The translations under genes were made by a program, and so were the position numbers. Of a stretch of 64,000 bases of DNA, positions 57,901 through 64,000 are shown one piece after another. This DNA comes from Avena insularis (lineage: Eukaryota > Streptophyta > Magnoliopsida > Poales > Poaceae), in contig CM042694.1 of the NCBI GenBank assembly GCA_023614405.1, positions 115,380,685 through 115,444,684 of the forward strand. Direction: 5' to 3'. Numbering within the stretch: position 1 is the stretch's first letter; every line of letters starts with the position of its first letter. The notes beneath the pieces were generated by a model. It saw only the letters and a list, made by a program, of their open reading frames with translations. It was not told where the DNA came from and made no database searches.

Positions 57901-58906
57901 ACGTATGGAGAGGCTTGTATTTACAAGAAAGTGAGTGGGAGCAATGTGGCATTTCTGATATTATATGTGGATGACATATTATTGATTGGAAATGATTTAG
58001 ATCTTTTAAACAGTGTTAAAAGTTATCTAAACAGCAAATTTTCGATGAAGGACCTTGGTGAAGCTTCATATATATTAGGCATTAAAATCTATAGAGATAG
58101 ATCAAGACGCCTAATTGGGCTATCGCAGAGTACATACCTTGATAAGATATTAAAGAAGTTTAATATGGACGGAAGTAAGAAGGGGTTCTTACCTATGTTG
58201 CAAGGCAAGACATTGAGTAAGACTCAAAGTCTGGCTACGACAGAAGAAAGAGAGATAATGGATAGGATCCCCTATGCCTCAGCCATAGGATCTATAATGT
58301 ATGCCATGCTATGTACAAGACCGGATGTGGCAGATGCTATTAGTTTGACTAGTAGGTACCAATCTGATCCAGGTTCGGAACATTGGATAGTGGTCAAGAA
58401 TATCCTTAAGTACTTGAGAAAAACTAAGGATATGTTTCTTGTATACGGAGGTGAAGAAGAGCTAGTCGCTAAGTGTTATGTCGATGCTAGCTTTGACACT
58501 GATCCGGATGACTCTAAGTCTCAATCCGGATACGTATTTCTCTTGAACGGAGCAGCAGTAATTTGGAGGAGCTCCAAACAACCTGTGGTAGCTGGATCAA
58601 CAACGGAGGCGGAATATGTTCTTTGCTTGAGCGGTAGAAGCAGTTGGATGAAAGAGTTCATTACGGGCGGGTGTGGTTCCCAGTGCGTTGGACCCGATGG
58701 TGATCTATTGTGACAACAATGGAGCCATAGCCAACGCCAAGGAACCAAGGTCTCACAAGAATTCCAAGCATATTAAGCGTCGGTTTCACTCCATCCGCGA
58801 ACATGTCAAGGATGGAGATATAAAGATTTGTAAAGCGCACACGGACCTGAATGTAGCAAATCCGTTGACTAAAGTACTCCCTAGGGCAAAACATGATCAA
58901 CACTAG
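54988..58906 (+). pseudogene. Copia gag-pol, copy 2
   Basis: Gag starts with MAPPAFNFNVLIEKEKLA. The zinc knuckle is cut off after CYYCKG (55745) by a deletion. The protease core DTGS survives near 55873. Integrase follows (HCCLGHIGVKRMKKLHSDGL, then HTDMCGP and LRSDRGGEYLS as two of the catalytic positions). Reverse transcriptase has QMDVKTAFLNG and YVDD (57964-57975), and RNase H has CYVDASFDTD and TTEAEYV, ending ADPLTK-like NPLTKVLPRAKHDQ at 58903. Frame changes occur near 55190, 55330, 55745, 55855, 56740-56800, 57020, 57330, 57590 and 58675. Reverse transcriptase plus RNase H form the longest open part (356 codons). Confidence 0.93.
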
Positions 58907-58961
58907 AACTCCATGGGTGTTAGATTTATCACTATGTGAACTAGATTATTGTCTCTAGTGC

Positions 58962-58972
58962 AAGTGGGAGAC
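58962..58972 (+). other. Polypurine tract
   Basis: AAGTGGGAGAC immediately before the 3' LTR. It serves as plus-strand primer in copia elements. Confidence 0.75.
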
Positions 58973-60628
58973 TGAAGGAAATATGCCCTGAGAGGCAATA
59001 ATAAAGTTGTTATTATGTATTCCTTGTATATGATAGATGTTTATTTTACATGCTATAATTGTATTGATAGGAAAAATCAATACATGTGTGTTTAATAAAC
59101 AAAAAGGGTTCCTAGTCATGCCTCTCTTATAGACTAGCTTGTTGATTAACAAGATGATCAAGGTTTCCTGATCATGGACATTGGATGTTGTTAATAACAA
59201 GGTCACACCATTGGTGGAATGATGTGATGAACATTCATCCGAAGTATAGCATTACGATCAAGTCATTGTGTTTATATTGCTATAACATCATAGAAGTAAT
59301 CTTTATCCTTAGACCATGAGATCAAGTTAATTGCTAACACCGGAAGAGTATCTTGATAACATCAAACGTCACACCGTAACAGGGTGACTATAAAGATGGG
59401 TTCAGTGCTACGAAGGTGTTATGTTGAGGCTCATGGATCAAGAGTGGAATTTGTCAATCCAGATGACGGATAGATATACTCTGGACCCTCTCGGTGATAT
59501 CACATTAGGATAGCTTGCAAGCAAGTGATGTGATCACTAGAATGTTATATCACAGGAACGAGAAAAGAGTGCATGTCGGTAACGAGATTAAACTAGGTAT
59601 GGAGATACCGATGATCGAATCTCGGACATGTAATATATCGAGAGACAAAGGGATTTAGTTACAAGCGTTAAAGGTTCTCACGATCACAGGAGTCATCGTT
59701 GAATGTGTAGGAGTCAGTACGGATCTCCAGGTCCCGCTGCTGATTATTGATCGGAGAAGGGTCTCGATCATGTACGCATTATTCATGAACCGTAGGGTGG
59801 CACACTTAAGAGTTACCGGACACCATTTTGGAACACATATGTTTCAGACGAAAGAATTGCAAAGCGCAAGAATTGTTTTAATAGAAACCGGAAATTGTTT
59901 CGGGTGAAATTGCAGAAGGTGGTTCTGCATGTGATATTGAAATATTGCAAGGGGCTATATGTGAATGTTTGTTAATTAAAGTAATTAACAAAATTCTGAA
60001 TAAATTTAATAAAAGAGTTTTTATTAAATGAGAGAGCATTAAATTTGGAGAAACTTAATGCATTTAAAGTGGAGACTTTAAAAGGGAATGTGAAGAGGCA
60101 TTTTAATGTGGAGGAGTTACCACCACATGAATGGGGGAGGTGAGGGTCATACCTCCATGCATCGGCCATGGAGAGAGGGGCACCCTCCTCCTCCTATAAA
60201 AAGGCCACCCATTCCCTCCTTCATCCTCACACCTCCTTGTGAAGGATCTCTCTCCCCCTCTAGAATTATTCCCCCATGGTCTTGGATTAGCGAGATACAT
60301 GTTCCCGGTGGCATTTCATCTGGAAGGAGTTGCTGCTTCCGCTGGATCGCTGGAGCGAGGAGGTGGAGGTTGTCCGGTGGCTTGAACGTGTGTGCGAGTG
60401 CAGATGCGCTGCTGAGTTGCGGCGCTCGGACTTCCTCACGATCTTGAGATCGGCAAGTGTACGACTACATCAACCACGAGTTCCTACTCGTTAACAAAGC
60501 TCGTTGTCTTCGAGGGTAAGTTCTCTATGGATGTATGTCCACCAGTTTTCTTTGTACCTAGTAGATAGATCTTGGCGTGTAGTTCATACCGTAGGAATTT
60601 TTTTGTTTTCTATGTTGCGGACCCAACA
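58973..60628 (+). repeat. Copia 3' LTR
   Basis: TGAAGGAAATATGCCCTGAG to TTGCGGACCCAACA, with TATAAAAA at 60195. Very similar to the 5' LTR, which suggests a geologically recent insertion. Divergence could not be counted exactly by eye. Confidence 0.93.
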
Positions 60629-60633
60629 CTATA
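60629..60633. repeat. Target-site duplication CTATA, right of copia
   Basis: Differs from CTACA at 52291-52295 by one transition. Confidence 0.8.
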
Positions 60634-61099
60634 CTCTAAGACACTCTCCATGTACGGATTGCTCCACACCGCACACTTAACACACTCGGCAATGTCTCAC
60701 ACATCCATTAACCACCACACCTACAAGTGCATTAGTGCAAGTGTGTGTGCGCGTGAGCGTGCAAGACAAAACCTAAGCTCCTTACAGTGCCAACAAGCCT
60801 CCCTTCTCGGTGGGGTCCGGTGAGGTATGTGTACAGTATTTGAATCAAAGCATGCACCGAGCATGACATAGCGGGCAGGCAAAGGTAGGAGCGGTGTCGC
60901 ACGACACACGTCTTCATGTGTGTAGGAAGGTATGCCTACGCACACGGTGGTGTAGGAAGTACAGTGGTATAGTTGATAGGCACAGAGCCTGCTGGGCAGC
61001 CACAATGGTGACATGTAGCTCGGCCATGGGGTTAGGTGGTTGCACAAGACAGATAGGCATGTAGCAGAAATAACTGTGTCATGAATGTTTTTTCTAGTG
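60634..61099 (-). mobile_element. Probable outer 5' part of the split CACTA
   Basis: By position this continues the transposon interrupted by the copia. At 61088-61099 TTTTTTCTAGTG reads CACTAGAAAAAA on the minus strand, a plausible CACTA terminus in the correct orientation. The next three bases are TTA, which do not match those before the proposed left end (TTC), so the pairing is unproven. No gene was recognised here. Confidence 0.4.
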
Positions 61100-62559
61100 T
61101 TAACAAATAGTTGGGCGATAAAAGAAATTTGATCTATTAGTGAATGCATTGTCCATATCAAGCGGCTCTCTATCACTGCTGCAGTGATGTTATAGCGTTA
61201 AGGTTGGTTATTGGAAGTTTATTTTGGTTATTGTGTGCCCGACGACTTCTCCTTATTAGTGGTTATCATGGACATATGTTTACATTGGAAAATAGATTTG
61301 TCAACTCTAACAGCACTAGTTCCTATTACACAAACCTTTGAACCCAGGGGATGGGCTCTGATTTTATTTTTATTTCATAACTAAGAGCAATTTCTTAATT
61401 GAAAATTGATTGGTGAGGTAAAAACAACCATGTGTTCTAGCTTTGTTAACCTTGACAATGGAACAGCCGCAGACGGGTAACAGCGGAAGGGAGGTGAAGA
61501 TGAGGATGGAGGCAGCGATGTTCGTTACGCAGGGATGCTCGAACAAAGGACTGCACCTGTTCTAGGATGGTCTGGTCCTTATGATGGTTAAGTGCCTCAT
61601 TGTCTCATTAGACGACGCCATTGTTTCTCTTCAGAGGCACTTGACTTCAGGATACGCCTATTTCACATGTTATTCAATAGGTATTTTGTCATACCGAGGC
61701 CTATTAATCCCAGAAAATTATTCGAGAAAACTATCCTCCTAGCTATTTGAACCATCTAACTAGATAGGGGGGTTAGTGAGTGAATATAGAAGAAAAATGG
61801 TCGAAGTAGAACAAGCTAGCAATATGCTATATATGTAGCAAATGCTAGTTACCTCTTTTTTGTGCCAACTTGCATATTCTCTAGCTGGCTCCTAGGTAGT
61901 TTCGAGGACGCATAGGCCATATTATAGTAGCTGGATCCATCCAGTCCTTTGTATACACATGGTGTAAAAAACATTGATCCATGTTAACCACGGTGTACCA
62001 AATATAGATCCATGAACTTCTCATATACACTATGCAGTTAATATAGACATACCTTGATTTTTATTTTTATTAAAATGTTATGAAAATATCATGAACCAAT
62101 TCTTACTTTGCACAGAGTTTGGCGGCATGCCTCTGCAGTAACTCAAGTTCAAGACAAGTAGTTAATTAGTCACCAATTAACTCGGTGTTCGAGTAAAATA
62201 GGTCAGTTTCTCTGTATTCCAAACATTGGTTTCCTAATAATGCAACATTGTAATTATACCACATTAGTTATCTAAGTACACCCTCTTTTTTTATTGTAAG
62301 TAAACTATAAATGTTGGAGTATTTGATAGATGACTCAGACGATGAAAGTAGAGTGCATTGGGCTGTCAATGACAACCGAGTTTTTCTTCAAAGGGATTTG
62401 AGAGGATTGGTCATTAAAAACTTATCATGATTCAGTAGCCAATATGCTTCACCACGACTGTTCAACCTCGCATTATTAACTTCATACGCTAGCCAACTCC
62501 ACGAGCCGATGATAAGGGCTAAGAAATACACTATATTCTCAAGAGTCTCCTCATGACTA
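61100..62559. other. Unassigned stretch
   Basis: No coding domain, terminal repeat or RNA gene was recognised in this AT-rich interval. It is not present elsewhere in the window. Confidence 0.4.
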
Positions 62560-64000
62560 GGTTATTTTAGCCCATATAATGGATTCTATGTAGGACGCAT
62601 GATATTTTATAATATAGCATGAGCATTGTCTTTAACATGAGACCTCTTGGCTCTGATAGCATATTAAGCTTCATACACTAGCCAACATTAAGCTTCATAC
62701 ACTACCCAGTGCAACCAACAGTCCTAATAAGGAGAACGTAGCTCTATGATTTGTATCCTCAGTTGATCAAGTGTTAGATGCATTCACCAAACCTTCCACC
62801 AAAGATACGTTGTCAAAGCTATGAGGTCTTGGGTTCATGTCCAGGCTTCATAATTTACTACAAATTGCTCGTAGCTCCCTTTTTGTGTCCACGTATATGT
62901 CGATTGTCCTTTCCATTAGTTTGGAATATTTATTGAGTTGGGAAGTTACAACATGTGTATACCTCTTGATATTTTCTAATATAGCGCGAGCAAAGTCTTT
63001 AACTTGAGACCTCTTGTCTTTGATAGCATATTAAACTTCATACGCTATCCAACATCGTACACTATCTGACATAACCAACAATCCTAACAGGGAGAACGTA
63101 GCTCTATGATTTGTATCCTCAGTTGATCAACTGCCAGATGCATTCCCAAGGCTTCCACCAAAGCAATGCTAGAGAAGTTACGTCATAATATCAGCGTTTT
63201 AACCAGCTGAGATTGAGGGGAATACAAACGATATGATCCTATCTCTTGTAGTTAGGTAGTTAATAGCTACTATATATAGGTGATCCTAACCGGCCCCACC
63301 TCAATCAGATCATGATCTGATCTCATGTATGCTCTATGCACAAGTTGTTGCTCATGTAAATAGAGAGTATACCTATGGTGTAGATTGGAAAAAATATCTT
63401 TGACTTGGTATCAGAGTTGCAAGGTCTTGGTTTCAAGTCCTTGCTTGACAATTTACTACAAATTGCTGGTGGATCCCTTTTGTAACCACGTATATGTCTC
63501 TTGAGTCATAAGAGAGATTCACATGTCATCACTCTGTTCTGGTAGCAAGTGTTGACATCTCCTCGTCACATGTGAGAGGGGTGTTACTGTATATATCGAT
63601 TATTCCTTCCATCTGTTTAGACTTTTGATTGAGTTGGAAAGTTAATGTATATGTAGGCCGCTAGATATCTAATATAGTGTGAGTAGAGTCTTTAACTTGA
63701 TAACTCTTGGCTCTGATAGCATATTTAGCGTCATGCACTAATCAACATTAAGCTTCATGGAATAACCGACGCAACCAATAGTCCTAATAGGGAGACGGTA
63801 GCTCTACGAGTTGTATCCTCAGTTGATGAAGTTCCAAATGCATTCACCAAACCTTCCACCAAAGAAATGCTAGATAAGTTGAACCACATGAGATTGAGAG
63901 GAATACATACGATAAGATTCTATCACTTGTAATCAATTGGTTAATAGTTACTATATATAGGTGATCCTAACTAATCCCGCCTCAATCAGCTCATGATACA
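62560..64000 (+). mobile_element. Partly deleted tandem array of a short LTR element
   Basis: Three LTR-like segments (about 62580-62815, 62894-63405 and 63582 to the window end) share GCTCTGATAGCATATT-type, GTAGCTCTATGATTTGTATC and ACCTTCCACCAAAG blocks. Between the second and third is a 165-base internal region with a primer site (63406) and a purine tract (GTGAGAGGGG) before TGTTACTG at 63582. A shorter, deleted internal region (CAATTTACTACAAATTGCT shared) lies between the first and second. No coding capacity was seen, so it resembles a terminal-repeat retrotransposon in miniature. LTRs carry a TATA-like ACTATATATAGG at about 63270 and 63951. Confidence 0.7.
63406..63416 (+). other. Primer-binding site of short LTR element
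   Basis: TGGTATCAGAG is an exact match to the first 11 bases of the initiator tRNA-Met complement, placed between the two best preserved LTR segments. Confidence 0.75.

Larger units (their letters stand above)
36281..58010 (+). repeat. Copy 2 of the large direct duplication
   Basis: Collinear with 1-21656, about 74 bases longer overall. Many motifs that are damaged in copy 1 are intact here (first foldback arm, LTR TATA box, last exon of the hypothetical gene), whereas others are damaged here only (gag zinc knuckle near 55740, protease start near 55850). Beyond 58010 the copia continues normally, while copy 1 changes to a gypsy element. Confidence 0.95.
52296..60628 (+). mobile_element. Complete Ty1/copia retrotransposon, Angela/BARE-like
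   Basis: 8333 bases with two LTRs (1639 and 1656 bases), primer site, gag-pol remnant, purine tract and near-perfect 5-base target duplication, inserted on the plus strand into the CACTA transposon. LTR length and the GGAAATATGCCCT start fit the Angela group of grasses. The coding region is broken in several places, so any movement would need help from another element. Confidence 0.93.

Noticed and set aside
1..58010. The 21.7-kb direct repeats as LTRs of one giant retroelement
   Set aside because: They contain many unrelated complete elements, no TG-CA ends, no primer site or purine tract at their borders, and no common target duplication.
60721..61176. 151-codon minus-strand frame right of the copia
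   Set aside because: Composition is biased by GTGTGCGCG-type simple sequence, with no domain. It probably lies in CACTA non-coding DNA.

Overview
This window looks like intergenic chromosome sequence from a grass (Poaceae, most likely subfamily Pooideae), built almost entirely of nested, decayed transposable elements. The evidence is a Ty1/copia element whose long terminal repeat (LTR) resembles the Angela/BARE/WIS type of Triticeae and related grasses, an En/Spm (CACTA) transposon with TNP2, DUF4218 and DUF4216 domains, a Tat-lineage Ty3/gypsy 3' end with the antisense extra ORF typical of grasses, hAT elements with exact 8-bp target-site duplications, Stowaway-like MITEs and broken LINE reverse transcriptases. 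I found no convincing intact host gene, tRNA, rRNA, CRISPR array or prokaryotic gene organisation. No family name was checked against a database.

Largest-scale structure: positions 1-21656 recur in the same orientation at 36281-about 58010, so the offset is about 36.3 kb. Both copies hold the same ordered set: a terminal-inverted-repeat element, a LINE RNase H tail, a 122-codon ORF, a foldback repeat carrying tandem TATA-bearing units, a small spliced hypothetical gene, a LINE split by foreign sequence, a CACTA end, two MITEs, a CACTA transposon and a copia element inserted into that CACTA. Copy 1 stops abruptly inside the copia reverse transcriptase at about 21656. Copy 2 carries on to a complete 3' LTR at 60628. 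The left edge of the duplication lies outside the window. It may be a real segmental duplication or an assembly artefact such as two haplotypes joined in series.

Unique spacer, 21657-36280: a truncated gypsy 3' end (antisense coiled-coil ORF, purine-tract-like repeats, LTR with TATA box, ending about 26981), then a near-complete autonomous hAT element (27747-31573) whose transposase is broken by frameshifts and stops and whose 5' leader holds one MITE inside another, then a degenerate region with a gag-like Asn/Gly-rich pseudogene, an orphan CACTA end (34556) and a 148-bp hAT MITE (35718-35865).

Right flank, 60629-64000: probably the outer part of the CACTA that the copia element split, then anonymous sequence, then a partly deleted tandem array of a short LTR element (LTR-internal-LTR-internal-LTR) running off the window.

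Insertion order that can be read: CACTA first, then copia into the CACTA, then duplication of the whole block, then independent decay of the two copies. The main open questions are whether the duplication is real and whether the small RNase H1/viroplasmin-type ORF is genuine CACTA cargo.
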